A program made the translations under genes and the position numbers. Below the pieces are notes generated by a model. It was not told where the DNA came from. It did not search any database and saw only the letters and a program-made list of their open reading frames with translations. 64,000 nucleotides of DNA, from assembly GCF_017876155.1 (NCBI RefSeq), contig NZ_JAGINP010000001.1, positions 62,001 through 126,000 of the forward strand. Reading direction: 5' to 3'. This document shows positions 1 to 8,606 of the stretch, piece after piece. How positions within the stretch are numbered: position 1 is the first letter of the stretch; every line of letters starts with the position of its first letter. The DNA comes from Azospirillum rugosum. Lineage in GTDB: Bacteria > Pseudomonadota > Alphaproteobacteria > Azospirillales > Azospirillaceae.

Positions 1-1
1 G

Positions 2-2824
2 ATGCCTGCCGTGATTCCCGCCGCCATCGGGTCGTTGATGTGGTTCTGGTTGGCCGCCGTCGTCCTGCTGTTCTCGGCCGATCCGGCCAGCGCGCGGGAT
101 GGCTTCAAGGCGGAACACGGCGTCCTCGACCTGCGGTCCTGGAACCCCGGCAAGGACGGGGTGGTGGAACTGGACGGCGAATGGCTCGTCTCCTGGGGTC
201 GGCTGGCGGGGGAGGAAAGCTGGCAGCGGCTGCCCCTGCCGGACGGAAAGCTCTGGGTGCCGGTCACGCTTCCCCTGATCTGGAACGGGGTCGTGCGCCC
301 CGATGGCGGAAGGATGGACGGGCAGGGCGCGGCAACCTTCCGGTTGCAACTTCTGCTGCCGCCCGGCACGCCGCCGCTGACGCTGCAGTTACCGACCGCC
401 TATTCCGCCACGCGGCTGTGGGTGGACGGGCAAGCCGTCGTCGCCGCCGGCAAGCCGTCGCTTGATGCCGCGACGGAGGAGCCGGTCTCCGCCACGCGCT
501 TCACCACCCTGCCGGGCGGGCGCCGGGTGATGGAGCTGGCGCTGGAGATCTCCAACCACTTCCATGTCGAAGGCGGCATCGGCCGCACCCTGCACCTGGA
601 TGGCAACGGAGAGTTGGCCCGGGTCTGGCAGCGCCAGCTGATGACCAACGCCGGCGCGCTGATGTCGCTGGCGCTGATGGCCCTGTTCATCGCCGCCTTC
701 GTCCGCCGCGGGGTGTCGGCGGCCGCGGTCTACCTGGTGCTTCTGCTGGCCGCCTGCACGATGCGGCTGGTCTGCACCAGCGGCCTGCTGCGCCTGTTCT
801 TCCCAGAGGTGCCCGAGGCCTGGGCCTATCGGCTGGAATACCTGCCGATCTACCTGTTCTACCCCATCTATTTCCACCTGCTGCGGTCGCTGTTTCCCGG
901 ATGCCTGCACCGGTGGGTCGGCCGGGTGATGCTCGGCGTATCGGTTGCCGGTGTCCTGATGGTGCTGTTCACCCAGCCGGCGGTCTTCACGCGCTTCCGC
1001 GACGTCGCCAGCCTGCTGCTGGTCCTCTCGGCACTGTACTTCGCCTGGTGCCTGGCCGTGGCGGCGTGGCGGCGCCATTTCGGCGCCTTGCTGCTGGGTG
1101 GCGGCGCCCTGGCCTTTCTGGGGTCGGTGGTGCACGACGCGCTGATGTACGCGCACCTGTTTCAGAGCATCGACCTCGTCCCCTACGGCGCGCTGCTCTT
1201 CATGTTCTCGCACGCGCTGGTGCTCGGCCGCCGGGTGGTGACGGCGCTCGACAACGTCCGCGACCTGTCGCAGGAGCTTGCCGCCCTCAACGAGGGGCTG
1301 GAGCGCCAGATCGCCGAACGCACGCGGGCCTTGTCGGACAAGTCGACAATGCTGGAGCGGTTTCTCGCCAATCTCAGCCACGAGGTGCGCACGCCGCTGA
1401 ACGCCCTGCTCGGCATGGTGCGGGTGATCCGGCGGGAAGGGGCGACGGAGCGCCTGGGGGAACGGCTGCGCGTGGCCGACGACGCCGGGCGCCATCTGGT
1501 GACCATGCTGGACAGCGTGCTGGAGTTGGCGCGGCTGGACGCCGGCCGGACGGAGCTTGAGCCGGAGCCGACCGACGTCGCCGGCCTCGTCGAGGACGCG
1601 GTTGCCCTGGTGCAGCCCAGCGCCGAGGAGAAGGGGTTGCGCCTGACGCTGGAGGTCACGGGCATTGGCGCCACCCGCTTCTGGATCGACCCGGTGCGCT
1701 TTCGCCAGATCGTGCTGAACCTGCTGAGCAACGCGGTGAAGTTCACGGAGCAGGGCGGCGTCATGGTCGGCCTGTCCGCTCGCCCGGCCGCGACGAGCGC
1801 GGTGTTCGGGGGCATGACGCTGGTGCTGACCGTCGCCGACACGGGGCCGGGCGTGCCGCTGGCCGCAAGGGCGATCATCTTTGAGCCGTTCCAGCGCGGC
1901 GTCGGCGGGTGGCGCGACGGCACGGGGCTCGGCCTCGCGATCGTCAAGCGGCTGGCCGGGCTGATGGGCGGAGCGGTGGACCTTCAGAACCGGCCCGGCG
2001 GCGGATCGGTGTTTTCGGTCACGGTGCCGACCCGGCCGGTGCCGGTTCCCGCGCGCGCGCGGACGACGCGGCTGCCGGAGCCCGGGCTGCTCGACATCCT
2101 CCTGGTCGAGGACGCGCCGGAGAATCAGGCGGTCATGCGCGAGTATCTCGCCCCGGGACGGCATCGGGTCGTCTGCGTGGAGAGCGGGGAGGAGGCGCTG
2201 GCCCGGCTCTTCGAGGCGCCCGCGGACGTCGTGCTGCTCGACATGCGGCTGCCGGGGATGGACGGCGTGGAGGTCGCGCGCCGCATCCGGGCGCTGCCCG
2301 ATCCCGACCGCGCCCTGATCCCGATCATCGCGGTGACCGCCAACAGCTCGCCTGAGGACTGCGCCCAATACCTCGACGCCGGGGTGGACGAGGTGGTGTC
2401 CAAACCGGTCGATCCGGATGTGCTGCACGATGCGCTGGCCCGGCACGCGCCGACCGACGCGGTGCGGCCCGACGCCCTCGCGCCGGCCGGCCTCACGCCG
2501 TCGGACCGGGACCGGCTGCTCGGGCATTTCGCGCAGGCCTGCCGCGAGGTCCTGGCGGCGCTGGCGGACCGCTCCGTATCGCCGGAACGGCTGGCGGAGC
2601 TGGCGCACCGCCTGAAGGGCAGCGGGGCAACCTATGGCTTTCCTGAATTGAGCGAAGAGGCGCGCGTGCTGGAGCGTGCTGCCCTGACCCTGGTTCAGGC
2701 GGGGCCGGCGACCGGGCAGGGGGAGGAGGACGCGTTGAGCGACGCGGTTCTGGTGTTGGAGCGCCGCGTCGCGGCCGTGCTCCGCGCGATCGAGACGGGG
2801 GAAAGGGGAGGGACGCTTCCATGA
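2..2824 (+). CDS. 7TM-DISM hybrid sensor histidine kinase with receiver and HPt domains
   Basis: This is a membrane sensor kinase carrying a whole phosphorelay in one 940-residue chain. A signal peptide (residues 1-31, ending in an ASA-type cleavage site) precedes a periplasmic beta-rich domain of the 7TMR-DISM extracellular type (about 35-205), seven hydrophobic helices (about 210-410), a coiled linker, a HisKA domain with phosphorylatable H460 (SHEVRTP), an HATPase domain, a receiver with D747 (LLDMRLPGMDG) and an HPt domain with H869 (AHRLKGSGATYGF). The OmpR-type regulator 38 bp downstream is its likely partner. The first base of the window directly precedes this ATG, so an earlier start cannot be excluded; ATG at 38 is an alternative. 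The ligand is unknown; DISM domains are thought to bind small, often carbohydrate-like molecules. Confidence 0.9.
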   Translation: MPAVIPAAIGSLMWFWLAAVVLLFSADPASARDGFKAEHGVLDLRSWNPGKDGVVELDGEWLVSWGRLAGEESWQRLPLPDGKLWVPVTLPLIWNGVVRPDGGRMDGQGAATFRLQLLLPPGTPPLTLQLPTAYSATRLWVDGQAVVAAGKPSLDAATEEPVSATRFTTLPGGRRVMELALEISNHFHVEGGIGRTLHLDGNGELARVWQRQLMTNAGALMSLALMALFIAAFVRRGVSAAAVYLVLLLAACTMRLVCTSGLLRLFFPEVPEAWAYRLEYLPIYLFYPIYFHLLRSLFPGCLHRWVGRVMLGVSVAGVLMVLFTQPAVFTRFRDVASLLLVLSALYFAWCLAVAAWRRHFGALLLGGGALAFLGSVVHDALMYAHLFQSIDLVPYGALLFMFSHALVLGRRVVTALDNVRDLSQELAALNEGLERQIAERTRALSDKSTMLERFLANLSHEVRTPLNALLGMVRVIRREGATERLGERLRVADDAGRHLVTMLDSVLELARLDAGRTELEPEPTDVAGLVEDAVALVQPSAEEKGLRLTLEVTGIGATRFWIDPVRFRQIVLNLLSNAVKFTEQGGVMVGLSARPAATSAVFGGMTLVLTVADTGPGVPLAARAIIFEPFQRGVGGWRDGTGLGLAIVKRLAGLMGGAVDLQNRPGGGSVFSVTVPTRPVPVPARARTTRLPEPGLLDILLVEDAPENQAVMREYLAPGRHRVVCVESGEEALARLFEAPADVVLLDMRLPGMDGVEVARRIRALPDPDRALIPIIAVTANSSPEDCAQYLDAGVDEVVSKPVDPDVLHDALARHAPTDAVRPDALAPAGLTPSDRDRLLGHFAQACREVLAALADRSVSPERLAELAHRLKGSGATYGFPELSEEARVLERAALTLVQAGPATGQGEEDALSDAVLVLERRVAAVLRAIETGERGGTLP

Positions 2825-2861
2825 TGCCGCCGGCAGCGAAGTCACGGGAGCGTATCCCACC

Positions 2862-3602
2862 ATGAGCGTCGGGTCGGAACTGGCCGGGCGCACGGTCCTT
2901 CTGGTCGAGGACGCGCTCGAAACCCAGGACCTGATCGCCTCCTACCTGGAGCGCCAGGGGCTGTGCGTGCTGCGGGCCTCCAGCTGCGCGGCGATGGCCG
3001 GGCTGCTGGCCGACCAGCGGCCGGATCTGGTGCTGCTGGACATCAACCTGCCGGACGGCGACGGCTTGGCGCTGGCCGAGCGGCTGAAGCTGGGGGAAGA
3101 AATCCCGCTGATCTTCGTGACCGGCCGGGACAGCCCGACCGACCGCATCGCCGGGCTGTCCCAGGGCGGCGATTATGTGACCAAGCCGGTCGACCTTCTG
3201 GAACTGCTGATCCGCATCCGGAACCTGCTGCGCCATGCGGCGCGGTCGTCCGCGGTTGCGCCCGCCGCGCCCGCGGCACCGTCCGACGCGCCGCTCGTCT
3301 TCAGCGGGTGGCGGCTCGACCTCGTGCGCCGGGCGCTGTTCCGGCCCGACGGCTCCTACCTTGCGCTCACCACGGGCGAGTTCAACATCCTGGCGGCGCT
3401 GGCGGCGATGCGCCCCAACCCGGTCAGCCGGGAGTATCTGCTGGATGTCATCAGCAACCGCGACCCGCGGTCGATCAGCGAGCACACGGTGGACACGCTG
3501 ATCACGCGGCTGCGGCGGAAGATGCGGCTGGAGGACGGCAGCCCGTCGCCCATCGTGACCGTGCGCGGGGTTGGTTATGCGCTCGAAGCGGAGAAGGCGT
3601 GA
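2862..3602 (+). CDS. OmpR/PhoB-family response regulator
   Basis: This is a 246-residue DNA-binding response regulator. The N-terminal receiver (about 10-125) has the acidic pair in LLVEDA, phosphoacceptor D60 (LLDINLPDGDG) and the lysine in VTKPVD. An Ala/Pro-rich linker (about 127-143) leads to a C-terminal winged helix (about 145-240) ending in TVRGVGYALE, typical of OmpR-family regulators. It follows the hybrid kinase by 38 bp on the same strand, so the two probably form one phosphorelay (kinase, receiver, HPt, then this regulator), as in TorS/TorR. The target genes are not evident; a perfect 16-bp palindrome 53 bp downstream is a candidate operator. Confidence 0.93.
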   Translation: MSVGSELAGRTVLLVEDALETQDLIASYLERQGLCVLRASSCAAMAGLLADQRPDLVLLDINLPDGDGLALAERLKLGEEIPLIFVTGRDSPTDRIAGLSQGGDYVTKPVDLLELLIRIRNLLRHAARSSAVAPAAPAAPSDAPLVFSGWRLDLVRRALFRPDGSYLALTTGEFNILAALAAMRPNPVSREYLLDVISNRDPRSISEHTVDTLITRLRRKMRLEDGSPSPIVTVRGVGYALEAEKA

Positions 3603-3654
3603 CCGATAATTGCCGACGCGCAAGCGATTGTGTCGCTGCGGCGCCGTCGAAAGC

Positions 3655-3670
3655 ATCAACGGCCGTTGAT
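3655..3670. promoter_or_regulatory. perfect 16-bp palindrome, candidate operator
   Basis: The sequence ATCAACGGCCGTTGAT is a perfect inverted repeat without spacer. It lies in the 230-bp gap between the OmpR-type regulator and the pseudo-receiver/MarR gene, about 160 bp before the latter's start. A dimeric winged-helix regulator from either gene could bind it. No other copy was noticed in the window. Function is inferred from symmetry only. Confidence 0.35.
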
Positions 3671-3832
3671 ACGCAAACGAACGAGGTAATGCTATGAAAC
3701 TACCAACAATTGTTCGGCGGCCTATCGCGTAAGAGACAACGTTGCGGCGTCCGATGCTTCGGCGTCGCAGCGGCGCAGGGGCTGCCACGGGCCGCCGGGC
3801 GACACCGGCGGACGAGCGGCAAGGGGTGGGGC

Positions 3833-4807
3833 ATGCAGCGGTCTCTGGCTTCGCGGGGGGCGGAATTCGGTGCGCCGGTCGGGCTTTCGGCGGTTGCACC
3901 TTCGATCCTGATCATCGGAAACGACATTGGCGCCGCCGAAGGCGTCCGCGATTGCGGGCTGCGCGGCGGCCATCGCGTGCAGGAGGCGCGGGACGTCATC
4001 ACCGCGCTGGGCGTCCTGGACGCGGCGCCGGACATCGGCATCGCCTTCGTCGATGGCGGCTCGCCCGGCTTCGACGGCTTGGCCCTGATCGAGCGGCTGC
4101 GCCGCACCCATCGGGGCGTCGCCTGCGTCCTGGTCGCGCGCAACCCGTCGGCCGACGAGGTCGTGCGGGCCATGCGCCTGCAGGTCGCCGACGTCGTGAC
4201 CGCCCCGGAGGACGGCGCCCAGCTCGACCGGGCGCTCGGCCGCGCGCTCGCCGCCCGGGAGGATGCCGGTGCCGACCTGGCGTCCGCGTCACCGGAGGGC
4301 TTCAACAGCGATGTGCTGGAGCAAGCCTACCGCCACGGTCTCGCCCTCATCGAGACGGTGCGGACCCTGCGGGAGGACAGCGTGCCGGTCCGCGTCAAGC
4401 CCTTCGCATCGGGGCCGCGGGCGGTCCCAGCCCCGGTCGCGCCCGTCCCGTCGGCCGTTGCGGACGCGCCGAACGACCATCTTTCCATCTTGCAGGCCAT
4501 TCAGCGCAAGCGCGCCGCCCGCGGCAAGTTCTTTCCCAAGGGGCTGTTCGAGGACCCCTGCTGGGACATGCTGCTGGACCTGATGATCAACCACCTCCAG
4601 GGGCGGCGCATCTCCGTGTCGTCGCTGTGCATCGCCTCGGGCGTCGCCCAGACCACCGCGCTTCGGCGCATCGCCGACCTGCACGACCGCGGGCTGGTGC
4701 GCCGCATCGCCGACGACAAGGACGGCCGCCGCGTCTTCATCGAGCTGACGGAGGCCGGGGCGGCCGCCATGAAGCGCTATGTGGACAGCGTCGGCGTGGC
4801 GGGCTGA
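3833..4807 (+). CDS. pseudo-receiver fused to a MarR-like winged helix
   Basis: This encodes a 324-residue putative transcription regulator. Residues about 23-140 look like a receiver fold (SILIIGND, then FVDGGSPGFDG with D74). The second acid-pocket residue is missing and the usual lysine is replaced by alanine (VVTAPEDG), so phosphorylation is doubtful. Residues about 225-320 form a winged helix of MarR type: SSLCIASGVAQTTALRRIADL as recognition region, followed by RRIADDKDGRRVFIELTEAG. I chose ATG 3833 because AAGGGG lies just upstream; the frame stays open back to 3710 but that part does not look like protein. It follows a two-component pair without being clearly operonic. The middle (about 145-220) has no recognisable domain. 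Confidence 0.8.
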   Translation: MQRSLASRGAEFGAPVGLSAVAPSILIIGNDIGAAEGVRDCGLRGGHRVQEARDVITALGVLDAAPDIGIAFVDGGSPGFDGLALIERLRRTHRGVACVLVARNPSADEVVRAMRLQVADVVTAPEDGAQLDRALGRALAAREDAGADLASASPEGFNSDVLEQAYRHGLALIETVRTLREDSVPVRVKPFASGPRAVPAPVAPVPSAVADAPNDHLSILQAIQRKRAARGKFFPKGLFEDPCWDMLLDLMINHLQGRRISVSSLCIASGVAQTTALRRIADLHDRGLVRRIADDKDGRRVFIELTEAGAAAMKRYVDSVGVAG

Positions 4808-5007
4808 CGCGAGCAGTCCGGCCACGGGCAGTCGCAGGCGGGGAAGCGGCAATTGTCGCCGTTCACGTCCCCCGCCTGCACCGCGATCTTGTAGCGCAGG
4901 CCGTTGGCGGAATCCGAGGTGATCAGGCCGCAGGCCTCGTAGACCTCCACGTTGACGCGGGCGGACTGCAGGGCCACCCGCGCGATTTGTTTCGGGTCCT
5001 TCATCAT
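4777..5007 (-). CDS. small cysteine-containing hypothetical protein
   Basis: This is a 76-residue protein of unknown function. The N-terminal half is an ordinary soluble sequence, and the C-terminal part holds four cysteines (CRFPACDCPWPDC) that could bind a metal. It overlaps the end of the preceding convergent gene by 31 bp, which makes the last residues unusual. Start could be either of two adjacent ATG codons (5007 or 5004). I regard it as a probable gene because the sequence before the overlap has a normal composition, but I do not recognise a family. Confidence 0.5.
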   Translation of the reverse strand: MMKDPKQIARVALQSARVNVEVYEACGLITSDSANGLRYKIAVQAGDVNGDNCRFPACDCPWPDCSRQPATPTLST

Positions 5008-5234
5008 GCTGGTCGAGGGCTCCCTTCCGCGTCGCGTCCGGATGCGGAACGCGCCATGCCCGGCGATCGGCCTGCGGCGCTTCCGAAGGACTTCCTTCGG
5101 GGAGGCGCTGCGCGTGCCCTGTGGTCGGCTTCCCGTCCCGGCAAGAAGTGATTTCTCAACAATTCGTGCTATAGACTATTCGTGCTGCAGGGCAATATAA
5201 AAGCCCGACCCGATGAACAAAAAAGGAATCCCGC

Positions 5235-5726
5235 ATGACCGTCGTCCCGCTGGGCAAGCCCTCCGCGAACGATCACGCGACGCGCTACCCGCTGCTGCCC
5301 GAGGGCGCGTTCCGGGTGCAGAGGCCGATCCGCTTCTCCCACACCGACCCGGCCGGGATCGTGTATTTCCCGGTCTATTTCGACATGTTCAACGGTGTGA
5401 TCGAGGACTGGTTCACCCAGGGGCTCGGGTTCAACTACGCCAGCATGATCCTGGAACGGCGGCTGGGGCTGCCGATCGTGCACGCGGAGTGCGACTTCCT
5501 CATCCCCGGCCGCATGGGCGAGACGCTGACGCTCGGCGTCGTGATCGAACGGCTCGGCCGCAGTTCCATCACCCTGCGCATCACGGCGGAGGCCGACGGG
5601 AAGGTCCGCCTGTCGGGCCAGCTGGTCGTGGTGGCGACCTCGCTCGACAGCTTCGAGTCCGTCCCGCTGCCGGAGGACCTGCGCCGGTCCATGGAGGAGT
5701 ACCGCATCGCGTGCGAGCGGCGTTGA
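5235..5726 (+). CDS. acyl-CoA thioesterase, hot-dog fold
   Basis: This is a 163-residue protein of the 4-hydroxybenzoyl-CoA thioesterase/YbgC type, hydrolysing an acyl- or aroyl-CoA in the cytoplasm. The family motif HTDPAGIVYF is present, with the expected catalytic D38, followed by the helix FPVYFDMFNGVIEDWF and the strand-rich second half. Length is slightly above the usual 130-150 because of an N-terminal extension of about 28 residues. The start has AAGGA about 8 bases upstream. It ends 7 bp before the convergent helicase gene. The substrate cannot be told from sequence; neighbours give no pathway. Confidence 0.85.
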   Translation: MTVVPLGKPSANDHATRYPLLPEGAFRVQRPIRFSHTDPAGIVYFPVYFDMFNGVIEDWFTQGLGFNYASMILERRLGLPIVHAECDFLIPGRMGETLTLGVVIERLGRSSITLRITAEADGKVRLSGQLVVVATSLDSFESVPLPEDLRRSMEEYRIACERR

Positions 5727-5733
5727 CCGGCGG

Positions 5734-7173
5734 TCACGCGGCCGTGCGCTCCTCCAGGGACGCGCGCAGGATCGTCCCGATGTCGTCCAGCAGACTGGTG
5801 TCGTCGCCGGCCATGGCGTCCATGGAGGTCATGCGGGCGACCACCGCCTCGGCGACGCGCTCCTCCACGGTGTCTTCGGCGTAGGTGTACCAGACGGTCG
5901 CCTTGCGGCCGTCGCGGTGGCAGCGTCCCTCGATCTGCTGCATCTGGATCGCGGAATAGCGCAGGTCATGGACGACGAGCGCGCGCGGCGCCTCGCCGCC
6001 CGGCATCTCCCCCTGGTGCAGGGAGATCGATTCCGTCACGGTGAAGACCACCACGTCCAGCCCGCCGGTCTGGAAGGCCACGCGCGTCGCCTCGTTGGCG
6101 TCGCCGTCCTGCTCCCCCGTGATCCGACCGACGCGCCAGCCCCGGCCGCGCAGCGTGTCCTCCAGCAGGGCCGCCGTTTCCAGGAAGGCGACCGACACCG
6201 CTACCACGTGGCCGTTGCCGAGCAGTTCCTCGACGAAGTCCGCCGTGCCGCGCACCCGCAGCAGCGAGCCCTTCTGGCGGAAACGCAGGTCGGCGGCCCA
6301 GCCCTGGGGCCGTCGCGTGCTGCCGCCGGCCAACCCGAACTCCCGCCGGAACTCGCGCCAGGTCGCGTCGTAGAGGCGGCGTTCGTCCCGGTCGAACTCG
6401 GTCGGTTCCAGCGCCCGCTCGATCTCCGGCCAGCCGGCGATGTCCTCCGGCGTGCGGCGCAGGCCGGCGGCGTTGGGGCCCTGGTAGAGCAGCTCGGCCA
6501 TCAGGCGGCAGTCCCGCTCGTTCGGCTCCCACGACCAGTTCTTCCAGCGCCCCTTGGCCTTGCCGATGCCGAGCCGCTTCATCAGGGTGCGGAACCCGCC
6601 GATGTCGGCGGTGTCCGTCCCGGCGGCGCGGCCGAGCAGGGCGCCGAGATAGGCCAGTTCGTGCGGCGCCTGCCCAGCGGTGGCGCTCATGTAGACGGTG
6701 AAGGCCGCCGCGTCGGCGATGGTGCGGCAGGCCATGGTCTGCTGGGAGTGCGGGTTGCGCAGCCGGTGGCTCTCGTCGAAGACGACGATGGGCCAGGTCC
6801 GCTTGGGCTCCCCGAACTTGGCGAGTTCGTTGTTCTTGGCGCGCGTCGAGCGCTTCGTGCTGGCCGCAACCGGCTTCAGCAGCGATTTGGTCCGCTCGTA
6901 GTTGATGAGCGTCACGCGCTTCGGCCGGCAGCCCGACCGGGCGATGGTCCGGCGCCAATGGGCCAGCGCGCTTTTCGGGCAGACGACCAGCACCTCGTCC
7001 TCCGGCATGGCGGCCACGGCCAGCCACACCGACAGCGTCTTGCCCAGGCCCGTGCGGTCGCCCAACAGGAAGCCCGGCCAACCGGCGGCGCGCCGCGCCA
7101 GGATCGCATCGCGCGCCTCGACCTGATGGGCGCGCGGAACGAAGGCCTCCGCCGCGCCGGGCGCGTCAGCCAT
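5734..7173 (-). CDS. SNF2/DEAH-type helicase-like ATPase
   Basis: This is a 479-residue superfamily 2 ATPase acting on nucleic acid. Motif I is GDRTGLGKT (K45), motif II is VFDESH (133-136), motif III region is YMSATAG, and the C-terminal RecA-like lobe ends with motif VI QIEGRCHRDGR. That order and the last motif are typical of SNF2-like proteins from phages and small bacterial helicases (SMARCAL1-like), which translocate on or anneal DNA. It is short, with no extra domains. The small gene upstream overlaps its start by 8 bp, so the two are probably translated together. No phage structural genes are near. Confidence 0.85.
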   Translation of the reverse strand: MADAPGAAEAFVPRAHQVEARDAILARRAAGWPGFLLGDRTGLGKTLSVWLAVAAMPEDEVLVVCPKSALAHWRRTIARSGCRPKRVTLINYERTKSLLKPVAASTKRSTRAKNNELAKFGEPKRTWPIVVFDESHRLRNPHSQQTMACRTIADAAAFTVYMSATAGQAPHELAYLGALLGRAAGTDTADIGGFRTLMKRLGIGKAKGRWKNWSWEPNERDCRLMAELLYQGPNAAGLRRTPEDIAGWPEIERALEPTEFDRDERRLYDATWREFRREFGLAGGSTRRPQGWAADLRFRQKGSLLRVRGTADFVEELLGNGHVVAVSVAFLETAALLEDTLRGRGWRVGRITGEQDGDANEATRVAFQTGGLDVVVFTVTESISLHQGEMPGGEAPRALVVHDLRYSAIQMQQIEGRCHRDGRKATVWYTYAEDTVEERVAEAVVARMTSMDAMAGDDTSLLDDIGTILRASLEERTAA

Positions 7174-7399
7174 GCAGCACGGTCACGTTGTTGGGCCGGT
7201 CCTCCGACGAGCGCCGGCTGACCTTCTTCAGTTGCGTGATGTAGCGCTCCGCGCCGTTCTCCATCACCGCGATGGCGGCCAGACCCATGTCGTCGGGAAC
7301 GATGTGGATCTCCTTGATCCGCGCCGTGCCCGCGGTCAGTTCCGCCGCGTCGAGGACTTCGTCGCCTTTGCGGAAGCCCAGATACTCGTCAACCTGCAT
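7166..7399 (-). CDS. small hypothetical protein coupled to the SNF2-like helicase
   Basis: This encodes 77 residues starting MQVDEYLGFRKGDEV. The fold is probably small and beta-rich; it has a basic, polar C-terminus (LKKVSRRSSEDRPNN). I chose ATG 7399 because sequence upstream in the same frame (to 7537) is Arg/Ala-rich and does not look coding. Its stop overlaps the start of the helicase gene by 8 bp, which suggests translational coupling and a joint function. I recognise no family. It could be an accessory subunit or a regulator of the helicase. Confidence 0.6.
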   Translation of the reverse strand: MQVDEYLGFRKGDEVLDAAELTAGTARIKEIHIVPDDMGLAAIAVMENGAERYITQLKKVSRRSSEDRPNNVTVLHG

Positions 7400-7759
7400 C
7401 GCTGTGTCACCAGCCGTCCGTCCGTGAGTGGCCCGGGCCGGTTGAGCGGCCCGGACCTTTCCATATGGTACCGCATCTCGCCGCCTGCACGCGAGAGCGG
7501 TGGGTACGCCGACCAGGGTGACCCGCATGTGGCTCATATGCGACGGAATGAAACGCTGTGAAACACGAAACGCGGTGATGTCGCACGGGCGGAGTTGTCC
7601 CTTGTTATGACTTTGATCCTATATGGATCCGGGGAGGGACGCAAGTGACGCGGGAAAACCACAGAGACACAGAGGCACGGAGATGGATTTTCAAGCCCCC
7701 GTGAGACGGAGGCTTGTACGGAAATCTCTGTGTCTCTGTGCCTCTGTGGTGAATCGCCG
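7400..7759. other. 360-bp intergenic region with a long hairpin
   Basis: No gene is supported here. The stretch holds the presumed promoter of the small protein/helicase pair (minus strand) and the 3' flank of the racemase gene (minus strand). Its main content is the long CACAGAG inverted repeat at 7658-7750. An AT-rich patch occurs at 7602-7628 in an otherwise GC-rich sequence and may contain the promoter. Confidence 0.5.
7658..7750. repeat. long imperfect inverted repeat of the CACAGAG type
   Basis: Arms at 7658-7684 and 7724-7750 (left arm begins ACCACAGAGACACAGAGG, right arm ends CTGTGCCTCTGTGGT) are near-perfect reverse complements. The interior can fold further (AAGCCCCCGT opposite CGGAGGCTT), giving one hairpin of about 93 bp. 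Within each arm the CACAGAG unit repeats. Similar CCACAGAGGCACAGAG palindromes recur between genes in many unrelated bacteria. It lies downstream of the racemase gene and could act as its terminator or as a REP-like element. Confidence 0.75.
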
Positions 7760-8464
7760 TCAGCGAACGGTGTCGCCCAGCGCGACGTCCATGGCCGCTT
7801 CGGCGTGGATGCGGGTGGTGTCGAAGACGGGCAGGTCGGTGTCGCCGGCCCCGATCAGCATGGTGATCTCGGTGCAGCCGAGGATGACGCTGTCGGCGCC
7901 GGCCGCGCGCAGGCGTTCGATCTCCGCGAGGTAGGCGGCCTTGGAGTCCGCCTTCACCTCCCCCCGGCAAAGCTCCTCGTAGATGACCCGGTGGACGAGC
8001 GCCCGGCCCGCCTCGTCCGGCACCAGAACGTCCAGCCCGTGCCGATCCCGAAGGCGGCCGGTGTAGAAGTCCTGCTCCATGGTGAAGCGGGTGGCGAGCA
8101 GGGCGGGGCGCTTGACACCGGCCGCCTTCAGCCGCCCGGCGGTCGCGTCGGCGATGTGGACGAGCGGGATGCCGACCGCCGCTTCCACGGCGCCGGCCAG
8201 CTTGTGCATGGTGTTGGTGCAGATGACCAGCGCCTCCGCCCCGGCGCCCTCCAGGCGGCGGGCGACGTCGACCAGAAGCGTCGCGGCCCCGTCCCAGTCC
8301 CCGGCGTGCTGGCGCTCGGCGATCTCGGCGAAATCAACGGACCACAGCAGCAGCTTCGCCGAATGCAGCCCGCCGAGCCGGTCGCGCGCGATCTCGTTGA
8401 GGTGCCGATAGTAGATCGCGGTGCTTTCCCAACTCATGCCCCCGATCAGACCCAGCGTCTTCAT
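7760..8464 (-). CDS. aspartate/glutamate racemase family protein
   Basis: This is a 234-residue cofactor-independent amino-acid racemase of the RacX/YgeA type. Both catalytic cysteines are visible: C82 in VICTNTMHKL and C197 in VILGCTEI. The N-terminus MKTLGLIGGMSWEST is highly typical of the family. I chose ATG 8464 for this motif and a GGGAG element a few bases upstream; ATG 8476 would add four residues. The physiological substrate (D-Asp, D-Glu or another amino acid) cannot be decided. It is divergently arranged with the PhnB-like gene. Confidence 0.92.
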   Translation of the reverse strand: MKTLGLIGGMSWESTAIYYRHLNEIARDRLGGLHSAKLLLWSVDFAEIAERQHAGDWDGAATLLVDVARRLEGAGAEALVICTNTMHKLAGAVEAAVGIPLVHIADATAGRLKAAGVKRPALLATRFTMEQDFYTGRLRDRHGLDVLVPDEAGRALVHRVIYEELCRGEVKADSKAAYLAEIERLRAAGADSVILGCTEITMLIGAGDTDLPVFDTTRIHAEAAMDVALGDTVR

Positions 8465-8606
8465 CGTATCTCCCATCGAGCCTGTTGCTTGGCGCCTGTT
8501 GTTCGGCTTCGATGGCACTCTCGAACCATCGGCGACCGGACGGCGTCAGCATGCCGTCCCGGACGGTGCGGGGCCAGAGCAAACAGCGATTGAGGAAGGA
8601 CAGGCC

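Noticed and set aside
389..2893. Minus-strand open frame of 834 codons opposite the first hybrid kinase
   Set aside because: Arg/Gln/His-rich shadow of a GC-rich gene with clear kinase domains on the plus strand.
3694..3732. Possible 12-codon leader peptide (MKLPTIVRRPIA) with GAGG upstream
   Set aside because: Too short to support, no attenuator hairpin follows, and there is no amino-acid bias.
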